The position numbers and the translations under genes were made by a program. Below are positions 48,293 to 57,027 of a DNA stretch of 64,000 nucleotides, piece by piece (positions within the stretch are counted from its first letter, which is position 1; each line of letters starts with the position of its first letter). Below the pieces are notes generated by a model. The model ran no database searches. It had not been told where the DNA came from and worked only from the letters and a program-made list of their open reading frames with translations. This stretch comes from Aeromonas dhakensis (GTDB lineage Bacteria > Pseudomonadota > Gammaproteobacteria > Enterobacterales > Aeromonadaceae), in assembly GCF_000820305.1 (NCBI RefSeq), contig NZ_CDBH01000064.1, positions 248,001 to 312,000 on the forward strand, written 5' to 3'.

Positions 48293-49036
48293 TCAATCCA
48301 GCACTGTGTCATCGCCCGCCAGCAACGCCTGCATAATGGCCGTCTCGCGGCTGGCGATGGTCTCGAGAAACTCGCTGGCCCGCCCCATGTGATGACAGAC
48401 CCGGTAACCCCGCTCGACAAAGGAGAAGAGCTCGCCCAACCCCGCCAGATGGGCCGGCCCCGATATCAGCTTCAAGGTTGCCCCGAGCAGCGGCTTTCTG
48501 GCCAGCCGGTCCAGGGTCATCCCCAGCTCGTTGACCAGTTGCAACTGATGACGGCGGCGCGCTTCTTCACCCACCTCCTGATAGGCAAGGGCATAACTCC
48601 TGGCGTTCAGTCGCGCCATGCTGCCGCCGCGACGCAGCGCCACCACCATCAGGTAATCTAGCTCCTCGGAGAGGGCATCGAGTTCAATGGCCTGCGCCAG
48701 CACCTTGAGGCCGGATTCCGGCAACAGCCGCTCGGCGGTCGGCATCACCCGCATCACGTCCGCATCGCGGTGGGCACAATCCCCCGGCCCGTAGAGGTCG
48801 GTCAGGAAAAACTGCGCAGCCGGGCCGTAGCGCTTGCTCTCCAGCAGATCGCGGTGAGTGCGCCCCAGCCGGTCGGCCTGCCATTGGCGCAGTGCGTCCC
48901 TGTCTTGCTGATCCTGCGGGTGGGTGCGCATCTGCTCACGCAAGGCGGCCACCTGGTTGAGCTGACGGTAGAGTCGCCCCAGGGTGCTCTCTTCATCCAG
49001 GTGGTGGTCATCGGATGGTTGTTTCTCTTGGGTCAT
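48293..49036 (-). CDS. Conserved protein of unknown function with FFLTDLYGP motif
   Basis: The 247-residue protein starts MTQEKQPSDDHHLDEES with AAGAGAG upstream. An 80-residue extension in the same frame is not convincing. It is helical, with no signal peptide or membrane segment, and contains the motif RYGPAAQFFLTDLYGPGDCAHRD, here cited only as FFLTDLYGP (about 104-112). I recall similar hypothetical proteins in other gammaproteobacteria with the same motif but no assigned role. It lies between prpD and the lipid-storage genes, converging on prpD. Confidence 0.7.
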   Translation of the reverse strand: MTQEKQPSDDHHLDEESTLGRLYRQLNQVAALREQMRTHPQDQQDRDALRQWQADRLGRTHRDLLESKRYGPAAQFFLTDLYGPGDCAHRDADVMRVMPTAERLLPESGLKVLAQAIELDALSEELDYLMVVALRRGGSMARLNARSYALAYQEVGEEARRRHQLQLVNELGMTLDRLARKPLLGATLKLISGPAHLAGLGELFSFVERGYRVCHHMGRASEFLETIASRETAIMQALLAGDDTVLD

Positions 49037-49292
49037 CTGCTGCTCTCTTGACCTGTGTTCTCTGGTGTATCCCATGGCCTGTGACGGATAAAACGGGCGG
49101 CCAGCGAGGGGCGGGAGCCACTCGTCACGAGCCGCCAGCCCAGTGTAACGCGGCGGCAACCCAGGCGGAATCGATGGAGCTTTTACTCGACAGCCTTTGT
49201 TAAGTGAGTCCCAAATATGTTGCAAATCACTTTCACTTGTTTGATTCATGTGTTTAATATCAGTAAATGTCGTCACCGCTCAGAGAGTTAGC

Positions 49293-49625
49293 ATGTTTCT
49301 ATACGATCCCCTTGCCGGCAGCAACCTGTCGACCATCCAGGTCAGCCGTCAACACCCGCTCGGCCTCGCCGGCGCTCGGCTCGCTGCCGAAGCCATCGCC
49401 CAGGACATGAGCGAAGAGTACGAACTCGACTGCGAGTGGGAAGACGAGGAGGAGACCCGCTTGCTGTTTCGCGGCGCCGGGGTCAATGGCTCCCTCTGCC
49501 TCACCGAGGATACCCTGTCGCTGGAAGTGCGCCTCGGCCTGATGCTGTTGCCGGTACGCAGCGTACTGGAGCAGGAGATCCTCGAATATGTCGATCAGCG
49601 CCTGCCTTGTCCCACGCGGCGATAA
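49293..49625 (+). CDS. Polyhydroxyalkanoic acid system family protein
   Basis: The 110-residue protein begins MFLYDPLAG. The body STIQVSRQHPLGLAGARLAAE and the EVRLGLMLLPVRSVLEQEI end match the small PHA_gran_rgn (TIGR02610-type) family, found in PHA gene clusters. Its molecular function is uncertain. The longer frame from 49248 has no ribosome site. It divides the hypothetical gene from the WS/DGAT gene and fits the storage-granule theme of the cluster. Confidence 0.78.
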   Translation: MFLYDPLAGSNLSTIQVSRQHPLGLAGARLAAEAIAQDMSEEYELDCEWEDEEETRLLFRGAGVNGSLCLTEDTLSLEVRLGLMLLPVRSVLEQEILEYVDQRLPCPTRR

Positions 49626-49917
49626 CCAATCCAATAAAGACTGATCCAGCGCAATAAATAATGGTGAAATAGCGCGCTTTATATTCTTTTGACGAAACAG
49701 CAGACCTGGAGATTATTATTCAGGCGGCATATCACAAGTCTGATTTTTAATTTTCACGGGGCAATAAGAGCCTCTTCCTTTGTCATGGATGGCTGGCGTG
49801 AATTAATCGCCGTGCAGTTTCACCAACATAATAAAACATTGTTTGTTGCTTCCGTTCTGGTCGCCGACGCCCAGAACGAAATGTGGCACAAATAATGCGA
49901 AACGATAGGGATAATAC

Positions 49918-51342
49918 ATGTCTGTGTGTGAACTCATCTCCTGTGTCGATACCGCCTGGCTGCGGATGGACAGGCCCAACAACTTGATGCAGATCGTCGG
50001 CGTGCTGATGTTCGACGGTCAGCTGGATGAAACCAGATTGCGCGAGAGCCTGCTGCACACCGTACGGGTACAGCCGCGCTTCGCGCAGAAAGCCTGCCTG
50101 GAAGGGGGAGAGTACTACTGGCGTACCGACCCCGATTTCGATCTCGACCTGCATCTCAAGCGGGTGATCCTGCCGGGCAAGGCCGGCAAGGCCGAACTGG
50201 AGCGGCTGGTGGCCGACTTTGCCTCCACCCCCCTCAACCACCAGCGTCCGCTCTGGGAGATGCACTTGGTAGACACCTCCCTCGGCGGTCAGGCGTTGGT
50301 GGTACGCTTTCATCACGCCATGGGGGACGGCTTCTCCCTGGTGCGGGCCATGCTCACCATGATGGACGAGAGCCCGGTTGCCGCTCCCAGGCCGCAGCCA
50401 GAGCCGGTGGCCAACGACGACGGCGACGAAGAGCACGATCAGCAGGGCAGTCGCCTGCTGCGGGCCGGCCTCAAGCTGACCGGCACCCTCTGGTCCAAAT
50501 ACGTCGAGGTGCTGACCCACCCCACCAAGGCGATGGACTACCTCAAGACCAGTCGGGACGTGACCGCCGAGCTCTACACCATCGCCACCCTCTCCGACGA
50601 TGCCGATACCCGGCTCAGGGGAGAGACCGGCTGCACCAAGCGGGTAGCCTGGTCAGAACAGATCCCGCTGCCGGATGTGAAGGCGGTGGGGCGGGTGCTC
50701 GGCTGCTCGGTCAACGACCTGCTGATCGCCGCCACCGCCGGGGCCTTTCGCCACTATCTGCTGGAGAAGGGCGACGAGGCCGACGTCGACATCCGGGCCC
50801 TGGTGCCGGTCAACATGCGCGCCCCGGACGACAAGGGGGCCCTTGGCAACCGCTTTGGGCTGGTGGCCCTGGATCTGCCCCTCAACATCGAACATCCGCT
50901 GCAACGCCTCTATGCGGTGCGGGATCGGATGCAGGCGCTCAAATCCTCCCTGCAACCGGCAGTGGTGCTCAACCTGCTGGAAGTGATGGGCATGGCCCCC
51001 AAGGCGGTGCAGCAACAGGCCATCGACATCCTCTCCGCCAAGGCCAGCGCCGTCATCACCAACGTACCTGGCCCGCAGCAGACCCTCTATCTGGCTGGCG
51101 CCAGGTTGCGCCAGCCACTGTTCTGGGTGCCCCAGGCCGGCGATATCGCGGTCGGCGTCTCCATCCTCTCCTATGACAACAAGGTGCAGGTGGGCCTTAT
51201 TACCGACAAGAAGCGGGTGCCGGACCCCGACCTCATCGTCGAGCGCTTCGCGGTGGAGTTTGAGCAGTTGCTGCTGCTGGTGCTGATGGAGCCGGATCTG
51301 CTCTGCGCCCCCGCCATGCTGGATCAGCTGCTGCACGGCTGA
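49918..51342 (+). CDS. Wax ester synthase / acyl-CoA:diacylglycerol acyltransferase (WS/DGAT)
   Basis: The 474-residue protein has the N-terminal WS/DGAT pattern (SCVDTAWLRMDRPNNLMQIV), the active-site HHxxxDG motif at 132-138 (HHAMGDG), GCSVNDLLIAATAGAF and, near the end, NVPGPQQTLYLAGARL and the QAGDIAVGVSILSYD segment of the DUF1298 domain. Such enzymes esterify fatty alcohols or diacylglycerol with acyl-CoA to make storage lipids. The active-site histidine is intact. A fatty acyl-CoA reductase that could supply alcohols is encoded 3.6 kb away. Confidence 0.9.
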   Translation: MSVCELISCVDTAWLRMDRPNNLMQIVGVLMFDGQLDETRLRESLLHTVRVQPRFAQKACLEGGEYYWRTDPDFDLDLHLKRVILPGKAGKAELERLVADFASTPLNHQRPLWEMHLVDTSLGGQALVVRFHHAMGDGFSLVRAMLTMMDESPVAAPRPQPEPVANDDGDEEHDQQGSRLLRAGLKLTGTLWSKYVEVLTHPTKAMDYLKTSRDVTAELYTIATLSDDADTRLRGETGCTKRVAWSEQIPLPDVKAVGRVLGCSVNDLLIAATAGAFRHYLLEKGDEADVDIRALVPVNMRAPDDKGALGNRFGLVALDLPLNIEHPLQRLYAVRDRMQALKSSLQPAVVLNLLEVMGMAPKAVQQQAIDILSAKASAVITNVPGPQQTLYLAGARLRQPLFWVPQAGDIAVGVSILSYDNKVQVGLITDKKRVPDPDLIVERFAVEFEQLLLLVLMEPDLLCAPAMLDQLLHG

Positions 51343-51360
51343 TCCGCCGCGCTTCAAACG

Positions 51361-51394
51361 CAAGAGGCCAACCCGGGGGTTGGCCTCTTGTTTT
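51361..51394. terminator. Strong bidirectional terminator after the WS/DGAT gene
   Basis: CAAGAGGCCAACCC (51361-51374) pairs exactly with GGGTTGGCCTCTTG (51377-51390), then TTTT. It separates the WS/DGAT gene from the convergent TPR-like gene. Confidence 0.88.
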
Positions 51395-51408
51395 ATGAGT
51401 CTGGCGAG

Positions 51409-52206
51409 TTACTCCTCCTCCAGCTCCTCACGGGCGGCTTCCACGTCGAGCCGCTCCATGGCATCCAGCGGCTCGCACTCGGCAGCCTCGCCATAGAGTG
51501 CCTCGGCCGCCGCCATCTTGCTCTTGCCGTGCATCATCACCATGGCGTTGGCGTACTCCATGCGGGCAATGGCTGAGTGGGGGATGATGGCCAGCGCCGC
51601 CTTGAAGTGACGCTCGGACTCATCCTTCTTGGCGCCGTAGGTGATGCCGCCGATCATGGCGCCCAGCTTGTCGATGATCTCCGCATGCCAGGCACCGAAG
51701 GCGATATGGGCCTCCCCGTGGTCAGGCTCCAGCGCCAGCGCCTGCTCCAGGCTGCTCTTGATCTTGTCACCTATGCCGATGGAGAGTGCCTTGGAGACCG
51801 AGATCACCTGGCTGTAGCGACCCAGCGCCAGGGCGTGGAAGTACCAGGCGTTGACGTTGTCTGGCTGACGTTTTTGCAGCCTCTCGGCGTTGCTGGCGGC
51901 CAGCTCGAACGCCTCGCGCTTGGCATACTTGTCATCCAGCAGGTAGCTGGCGTGGATCACCAGCGCCTTGTTCGCCACGTTGAGGCCATCCTCGCCGGCG
52001 GCCAGCCCCAGGCTGACGGCCCGGGCGAAATCACCGGCGTGATAGGCGCGCCATGCTTCCTGTACCTGTTCATCTTCGGGCCAGGGCTCGGCATCCCCCT
52101 GGTGCAGCCGCTCCCAGTGCTGCTCAAGGCGCTCTCCGGCATAGTCATAGGTGGCCTCCGGCCAGGGGAAGGGGGTGAAATCGAAGTTGGGCTGTGAAGT
52201 GGTCAT
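51409..52206 (-). CDS. Tetratricopeptide-repeat-like protein of unknown function
   Basis: The 265-residue protein starts MTTSQPNFDFTPFPWPEA behind AGGGAGA. It is alpha-helical throughout with TPR-like units: AWRAYHAGDFARAVSLGLAA, AWYFHALALGRYSQVISVSKA, SLEQALALEPDHGEAHIAFG and SERHFKAALAIIPHSAIARMEYA. The C terminus is acidic. It has no signal peptide. It lies 43 bases downstream of the phaD-like gene in the same direction, so a role with lipid granules is possible. I do not recognise a named family. Confidence 0.7.
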   Translation of the reverse strand: MTTSQPNFDFTPFPWPEATYDYAGERLEQHWERLHQGDAEPWPEDEQVQEAWRAYHAGDFARAVSLGLAAGEDGLNVANKALVIHASYLLDDKYAKREAFELAASNAERLQKRQPDNVNAWYFHALALGRYSQVISVSKALSIGIGDKIKSSLEQALALEPDHGEAHIAFGAWHAEIIDKLGAMIGGITYGAKKDESERHFKAALAIIPHSAIARMEYANAMVMMHGKSKMAAAEALYGEAAECEPLDAMERLDVEAAREELEEE

Positions 52207-52249
52207 ATGATTCTCCCTGTTAAAAACACAATCAAAAAACACGGTTCGG

Positions 52250-52900
52250 TCAACCCGCCACGGTGGCGGGACGATAATGGCTGGCGATGGCATCGAGCGC
52301 TGCGCGGGCATCGGCTCGCAGCCTGGGGGCCACCAGCTCCATCACCTGAACAACGCCGAGGGCGATGTCGGCATCGGCCCGCGGATGCAGCGCCCGCTGA
52401 TAGGAGATCCAGAAGGTCCCCACCAGTGCAATGTTGGCGGCCAGCGCCGTCACCTGCGCTTCGTCGCCTTCTAGCAGACCGCTGCGCCAGAGGTGGTGAC
52501 AGATGGCGGCGGCGGTCAGCTCCTTGCGCCGCAGCAGAGCCGAAAAGCGCAGCTCCACCTTGTGGTTGCCGTTCATCAGGGTGCTGATGTCGTAATAGAA
52601 AAAGCGGTACTTCCAGATGAGTTCGAACATCAGGTGCAAGAAGAACCAGATGTCCTCCGCCTCGTTCAACGGCGGGGAAATGGTGTCGAGCAGGTGGGCC
52701 ATCTCCCGTTCGAACTCGCCGAACAGGGCGTTGACTATCTCCTCCTTGTTGTGAAAGTGGTAATAGAGGTTGCCCGGGCTCATCTCCAGCTCGGCCGCGA
52801 TGGCGGTGGTGGTGACGGTCGGCTCGCCCAGCAGGTTGAACTGGGCGAGGGCGGTGGCCAGGATGCGATCCCTAGTACGCCGCTTGGGTTTGCGATCCAT
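52250..52900 (-). CDS. TetR-family regulator, PhaD-like
   Basis: The 216-residue protein starts MDRKPKRRTRDRILATA behind AAGGAG; an earlier in-frame start has no ribosome site. The N-terminal helix-turn-helix (EPTVTTTAIAAELEMSPGN, then LYYHFHNKEEIV) and the following helices closely resemble PhaD of Pseudomonas, which controls phasin genes and senses a fatty-acid-derived ligand. It sits directly after the patatin stop with one base between them. It probably controls the divergent phasin and acyl-CoA reductase genes; that is an inference. Confidence 0.82.
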   Translation of the reverse strand: MDRKPKRRTRDRILATALAQFNLLGEPTVTTTAIAAELEMSPGNLYYHFHNKEEIVNALFGEFEREMAHLLDTISPPLNEAEDIWFFLHLMFELIWKYRFFYYDISTLMNGNHKVELRFSALLRRKELTAAAICHHLWRSGLLEGDEAQVTALAANIALVGTFWISYQRALHPRADADIALGVVQVMELVAPRLRADARAALDAIASHYRPATVAG

Positions 52901-52901
52901 G

Positions 52902-54086
52902 CTACTCCTTCGGTTGACGCCGGCCCTTGTCGCCATAGCGACGGGTCAGCCAGTGCTGCAACTGGGTCAGTGAGGCATCCAGCGCCGCCACCGCGCCGAT
53001 GCCCGGGGTCAGCAGGGAGCGCTGCTCATTGGCCAGCGCGTCAAGATCCAGCTCCAGCCCGTGTCTGGCGAGGATGGGACCAAGCTCGGCCCGCCGCTGC
53101 CACAGATCCCGGCGGGTATGCTGGAAGGCGTGCTCGCACAGATGGCGCCGGTCCCGATAACTGAACACATTGGTGAAGAACATCTCGCCATCGGCCGGGG
53201 AGGGCTCGAACAGCAGGGCGTCCGCATCTGGGTACTGGTGTTTGTAGCGATCCATCCCCACGTGCATGCGCGAGTGGATGATGGCGCGAAACGTCTGGGC
53301 CAGCACCACCGGCAGACCGCTATCCACCAGCTTGGCGGGGCGCTCGCTGGCCAGGCCAGCATCAAAGGGCACCAGCGGATTGATGCAGAACACCAGATCG
53401 GCCCCCTCCTGCAGCGCCACCGAGGCGTGCAGCGTCTTGATGAGCGCGCCGTCCACGTAGTAGCGGCCATCGATGAGGGAGGGTGGGAACAGGCCAGGCA
53501 AGGCGGCGGAGGCCTGCACCGCGGCGGAGATGGGCACCTGGTCGAGCCCCGGACTGCCGAAGGCCACCGCCCGACCGGTGTCGAGTTCGGTGGCGATGAC
53601 GAACAGCCGGCCGGCCAGCTCGCGAAAATCGTTGCTGCGACCGGGGCGCGAGAAGAACTGGGTCAGGATCCGATCCACCCCGCGGCTGTCGAACATGCCG
53701 GTGGGGATCGCTTTGGACAGCCCCTGCAGTGAGCCGAGCAGGCTCTTGTTCCAGGGGGAAGAGAGGTAGTCGGCCAGACATGCCAGCGCCAGCGGCGGCA
53801 GCGAGGTGAGCCGCTCAAAATACTCCCCGAAGGCGGGGCGCAGCAGGGTAGAGGGGTCGAAGAACTCGCCACTGTCGTCGCTCAGCAGGATCCGCACCAG
53901 CTTGTCGGGGGAGATGCCGTTGGCCAGCGCCGAGGCGATCACCGCCCCCGAACTCACCCCCACATAGATGTCAGCCTGCTCGAAACGCACTCCCTTGATG
54001 CTGTCGGCCAGGGCGGCGCAGGCACCGATCTCGTAGATCCCCCCCAGAGGTCCCCCCCCGGCGAGGGCAACCGCAATCGTGCTCAT
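52902..54086 (-). CDS. Patatin-like phospholipase / lipid acyl hydrolase
   Basis: The 394-residue protein has the patatin oxyanion loop ALAGGGPLGG near the N terminus, the nucleophile S45 in GVSSGA and the catalytic aspartate D212 in YYVDGAL. This Ser-Asp dyad hydrolyses acyl ester bonds in lipids. There is no signal peptide, so it acts in the cytoplasm, perhaps on stored esters or granule lipids. It is downstream of the phasin gene and directly before the PhaD-like regulator. Substrate is not predicted. Confidence 0.9.
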   Translation of the reverse strand: MSTIAVALAGGGPLGGIYEIGACAALADSIKGVRFEQADIYVGVSSGAVIASALANGISPDKLVRILLSDDSGEFFDPSTLLRPAFGEYFERLTSLPPLALACLADYLSSPWNKSLLGSLQGLSKAIPTGMFDSRGVDRILTQFFSRPGRSNDFRELAGRLFVIATELDTGRAVAFGSPGLDQVPISAAVQASAALPGLFPPSLIDGRYYVDGALIKTLHASVALQEGADLVFCINPLVPFDAGLASERPAKLVDSGLPVVLAQTFRAIIHSRMHVGMDRYKHQYPDADALLFEPSPADGEMFFTNVFSYRDRRHLCEHAFQHTRRDLWQRRAELGPILARHGLELDLDALANEQRSLLTPGIGAVAALDASLTQLQHWLTRRYGDKGRRQPKE

Positions 54087-54106
54087 GATTTGCCTCCCTT
54101 ATCACG

Positions 54107-54138
54107 CAAAACCGGCCCAGCAGAGGGCATGGGCCGGT
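54107..54138 (-). terminator. Weak terminator between phasin and patatin genes
   Basis: ACCGGCCCA (54111-54119) pairs exactly with TGGGCCGGT (54130-54138). On the minus strand TTTTGCG follows. The T-tract is short, so partial readthrough into the patatin gene is likely. Confidence 0.6.
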
Positions 54139-54168
54139 GGATCATCAGTCAGAACAAGCCGGTCAGGA

Positions 54169-54747
54169 TCAGAAGAGTGCGGTTTCACCCTTCTCCTTGA
54201 TCTCCTTGGCCACGTTCTCTACTTCAGTAGCCAGCTCCTTGACCTCTTCCTTCACCTTGGCGACGGGGGCGGGGGCGGCTTTCTTGACCGGCGGCTTCTT
54301 GGCAACAACCGGCTTCTTAGCCGCTGCGGCAGCAGGTTTGGCCTCGTCAACCGGGGTAGTGTCGTCCCGGGCATCGATCAGCTGCTGCACCACTTCGGTC
54401 AGCTCGGCCATCCGTTTGGAGAGCTTGTCGATGTCCTTGCGGGTCGGGATGCCGAGGCTGGCGACGGCACGGGCCACGCGATCCTCAAATACCTGCTCCA
54501 GACGGCCCCAAGTACCGGCGGTCTTGTCGGTCATGGCCGCGATCTTCTCATCGGCGCTCTGACGGGTACGGGTTTGCAGGGCTTCCCCTTCCTGAACCAG
54601 GGCTTCAAAGATCTTGCCGCCTTCCTCTTGCGCCTTGGCATAGGCACCCAGGCCAGCCAGCCAGATCTGCTGGGTGGACTCTTTGATGGTGGAAGTGAGG
54701 TGGTTGTCGGTCACCGAACTTGCCAGTGCTTTCAATTTTTTGGCCAT
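54169..54747 (-). CDS. Phasin family granule-associated protein (PhaF/PhaI-like)
   Basis: The 192-residue protein has the phasin region (residues about 1-120) with the typical stretch STIKESTQQIWLAGLGAYAKAQEEG. The C-terminal tail is rich in Lys, Ala and Pro (KKPVVAKKPPVKKAAPAP, about 140-170), like the DNA-binding tail of PhaF but much shorter. Such proteins coat PHA granules and PhaF ties them to the nucleoid. A strong AAGGAGACTGTC site precedes it. It is divergent from the acyl-CoA reductase gene. No PHA synthase gene is present in the window. Confidence 0.88.
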   Translation of the reverse strand: MAKKLKALASSVTDNHLTSTIKESTQQIWLAGLGAYAKAQEEGGKIFEALVQEGEALQTRTRQSADEKIAAMTDKTAGTWGRLEQVFEDRVARAVASLGIPTRKDIDKLSKRMAELTEVVQQLIDARDDTTPVDEAKPAAAAAKKPVVAKKPPVKKAAPAPVAKVKEEVKELATEVENVAKEIKEKGETALF

Positions 54748-54914
54748 GACAGTCTCCTTACTCGTGATATAGATGATGGTAATGACAACAACCTTGGTAT
54801 ATTCGTTGTGGCATTACTTAACTTTCATCCTCAGTCTAGGGAGAAAAAATAGAGGGTTCTACCTAATAACGGAACAGGCAACCCTGGTAATTTTGGACTG
54901 GGTCACGAAGAATG

Positions 54915-54930
54915 ATATTCGAATGAATAT
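54915..54930. promoter_or_regulatory. Candidate operator in the phasin/acyl-CoA reductase divergent region
   Basis: ATATTC and GAATAT form a perfect inverted repeat around GAAT, in the 248-base A+T-rich region between the two divergent genes. It is a plausible binding site for the neighbouring TetR regulator, but no consensus is known to me. Confidence 0.35.
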
Positions 54931-54995
54931 TTTCAGTAAAAGCGTGATATATCTAACAGCAACTAACAGCCCAATCAGTAAGGGATATAAATACC

Positions 54996-56966
54996 ATGGA
55001 TTATTTCATCACAGGTGGCAGCGGCTTCATCGGCCGCCGGCTGATTAAAAAATTGCTGCAGCGTCCAAATAGTCGGGTGCATTTCCTGATGCGGGCAGCC
55101 CATCTCGAGCGGGTACCCGACCTGCTGGCCTACTGGGGCGTTGGTGAGGATCGCGCCATTGCCGTGGTGGGCGACATGACCCACCCGCTGCTCGGCGTCG
55201 GCAACGGCGAACTGGAACCCCTCATCGGCAAGGTCGATCATTTTCTGCATCTCGCCGCCATCTATGATCTCAACGCCAAGGCGGGCATTCAGCAGCAGGT
55301 CAATGCCGAGGGCACCCGTCAGGCCCTGCAACTGGCCGAGCGGCTCAAGGTGCGCTGCTTCCATCACTGCAGTTCCATCGCGGTGGCCGGCCTGTTTGAC
55401 GGCCTGTTCCGGGAAGACATGTTCGATGAAGCCGAACACCTCGACATGCCCTATTTCCAGACCAAGCACGAAGCCGAAGGGATAGTGCGCAAGGAGAGCA
55501 CCATCCCCTGGCGCATCTACCGACCCGGCATCGTGGTCGGCGACGCCAATACCGGCGAGATGGACAAGGTGGACGGCCCCTATTACTTCTTCAAGACCAT
55601 TCAGAAGCTGCGCCGCATGCTGCCGCCCTGGATGCCCGCCATCGGGGTCGAAGGGGGGCGCATCAACCTGGTGCCGGTCAACTTCGTGGTGGATGCCATC
55701 GATCACATCGCCCACCAGGAAGGGGAGGACAACAAGGCGTTCCACCTGACCGATTCGCACCCCATGCGGGTCGGCGACATGCTGAGCACCTTCTCCCGGG
55801 CGGCCCATGCCCCCGAGCCGGCCATTCGCATCAATGCCGCCCTGTTCAGCTTCATTCCCCGCCATCTGATGACCATGCTGATGGCGCTGACCCCGGTGCG
55901 ACGCATTCGCGATGCGGCCATCGCCGATCTAGGCCTGCCCAAGGACATCTTCCGGCTCATCAACTATCCGACCCGTTTTGACAACCGCGAGGCCCAGCGG
56001 GTGCTGAAGGGGACCGGCATCGAAGTGCCGCCGCTGCACAGCTATGCCTGGCGCCTGTGGGACTACTGGGAGCGTCACCTCGACCCGGATCTGTTCATCG
56101 ACCGCACCCTGCGCGGCCGGGTCGAGGGCAAGGTGGTGCTGATCACTGGTGCCACCTCCGGCATCGGCAAGGCCACCGCGAAGAAGCTGGCAGAGGCGGG
56201 CGCCAGGGTGCTGACCATAGCCCGGGACGAGCACAAGATTGCCGAAACCCAGGCCGAGTTTGCCGAACTGGGCCTGACCCTGCAGGTCTATCAGGGTGAT
56301 CTCGCCGATCTGGCGCAGGGGGAGGCGATCACCCGCCAGATCGTGGCCGAGCATGGCGGCGTGGACATTCTGGTCAACAACGCCGGTCGCTCCATCCGCC
56401 GCGCCATCGAAGACTCCTTCGATCGTTTCCACGATCTGGAGCGCACCATGCAGCTCAACTACTTCGGCACCCTCAAGGTGATCATGGGGGTACTGCCCAC
56501 CATGATCGAGAAGAAGAAGGGGCACATCATCAACATCTCTTCCATCGGGGTGCTGACCAATGCGCCGCGCTTCTCCGCCTACGTCGCCTCCAAGTCGGCG
56601 CTGGATGCCTGGGTGCGCACCGCCGCCTCCGAGTTTGCCGACAAGGGGGTCAACTTCTCCATCATCAACATGCCGCTGGTGAAAACTCCCATGGTGGCGC
56701 CCACCAAGGTGTATGAACAGGTGCCCATGATGACGCCGGAAGAGGCCGCCGATCTGGTGTGCGACACCATCATCAACAAGCACGTGCGCCTCGCCACCCG
56801 GCTCGGGGTGTTTGGCCAGGTGATCCATGCCCTGGCACCGCGGGTGGCCCAGGTGATCATGAACACCAGCTTCCGCACCTTCTCCGACCCCAAGGAGGGC
56901 AACGAGTCCAAGGCCTCGGCGGATCAGATGGCAGTCTCCACCCTGATCAAGGGGATCCACTTCTAG
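54996..56966 (+). CDS. Two-domain fatty acyl-CoA reductase (Marinobacter FAR type)
   Basis: The 656-residue protein fuses two NAD(P)-binding Rossmann units. The N-terminal one has GGSGFIG (G7-G13), the family segment MDKVDGPYYFFK and a catalytic Y153-x-x-x-K157 and resembles NAD_binding_4 acyl-CoA reductases. The C-terminal one is a short-chain dehydrogenase with GATSGIG from residue 385, NNAGRSIRR and Y529-x-x-x-K533. Length, both domains and many segments agree with the Marinobacter fatty acyl-CoA reductase that makes fatty alcohols in two steps. It starts behind AAGGGAT. Divergent from the phasin gene. Confidence 0.85.
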   Translation: MDYFITGGSGFIGRRLIKKLLQRPNSRVHFLMRAAHLERVPDLLAYWGVGEDRAIAVVGDMTHPLLGVGNGELEPLIGKVDHFLHLAAIYDLNAKAGIQQQVNAEGTRQALQLAERLKVRCFHHCSSIAVAGLFDGLFREDMFDEAEHLDMPYFQTKHEAEGIVRKESTIPWRIYRPGIVVGDANTGEMDKVDGPYYFFKTIQKLRRMLPPWMPAIGVEGGRINLVPVNFVVDAIDHIAHQEGEDNKAFHLTDSHPMRVGDMLSTFSRAAHAPEPAIRINAALFSFIPRHLMTMLMALTPVRRIRDAAIADLGLPKDIFRLINYPTRFDNREAQRVLKGTGIEVPPLHSYAWRLWDYWERHLDPDLFIDRTLRGRVEGKVVLITGATSGIGKATAKKLAEAGARVLTIARDEHKIAETQAEFAELGLTLQVYQGDLADLAQGEAITRQIVAEHGGVDILVNNAGRSIRRAIEDSFDRFHDLERTMQLNYFGTLKVIMGVLPTMIEKKKGHIINISSIGVLTNAPRFSAYVASKSALDAWVRTAASEFADKGVNFSIINMPLVKTPMVAPTKVYEQVPMMTPEEAADLVCDTIINKHVRLATRLGVFGQVIHALAPRVAQVIMNTSFRTFSDPKEGNESKASADQMAVSTLIKGIHF

Positions 56967-57000
56967 TGGTGATAACAACGAACTGATGTAGCAAAAACGG

Positions 57001-57027
57001 AAAGGGCCTGAGCAATCAGGCCCTTTT
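57001..57027. terminator. Bidirectional terminator after the acyl-CoA reductase gene
   Basis: AAAGGGCCTGA (57001-57011) pairs exactly with TCAGGCCCTTT (57016-57026) around GCAA. It overlaps the end of the convergent alpha/beta hydrolase gene. Confidence 0.88.

Noticed and set aside
49689-49895. 68-codon frame between the PHA-system gene and the WS/DGAT gene
   Set aside because: No ribosome site or recognisable sequence; it covers the likely promoter region of the WS/DGAT gene.
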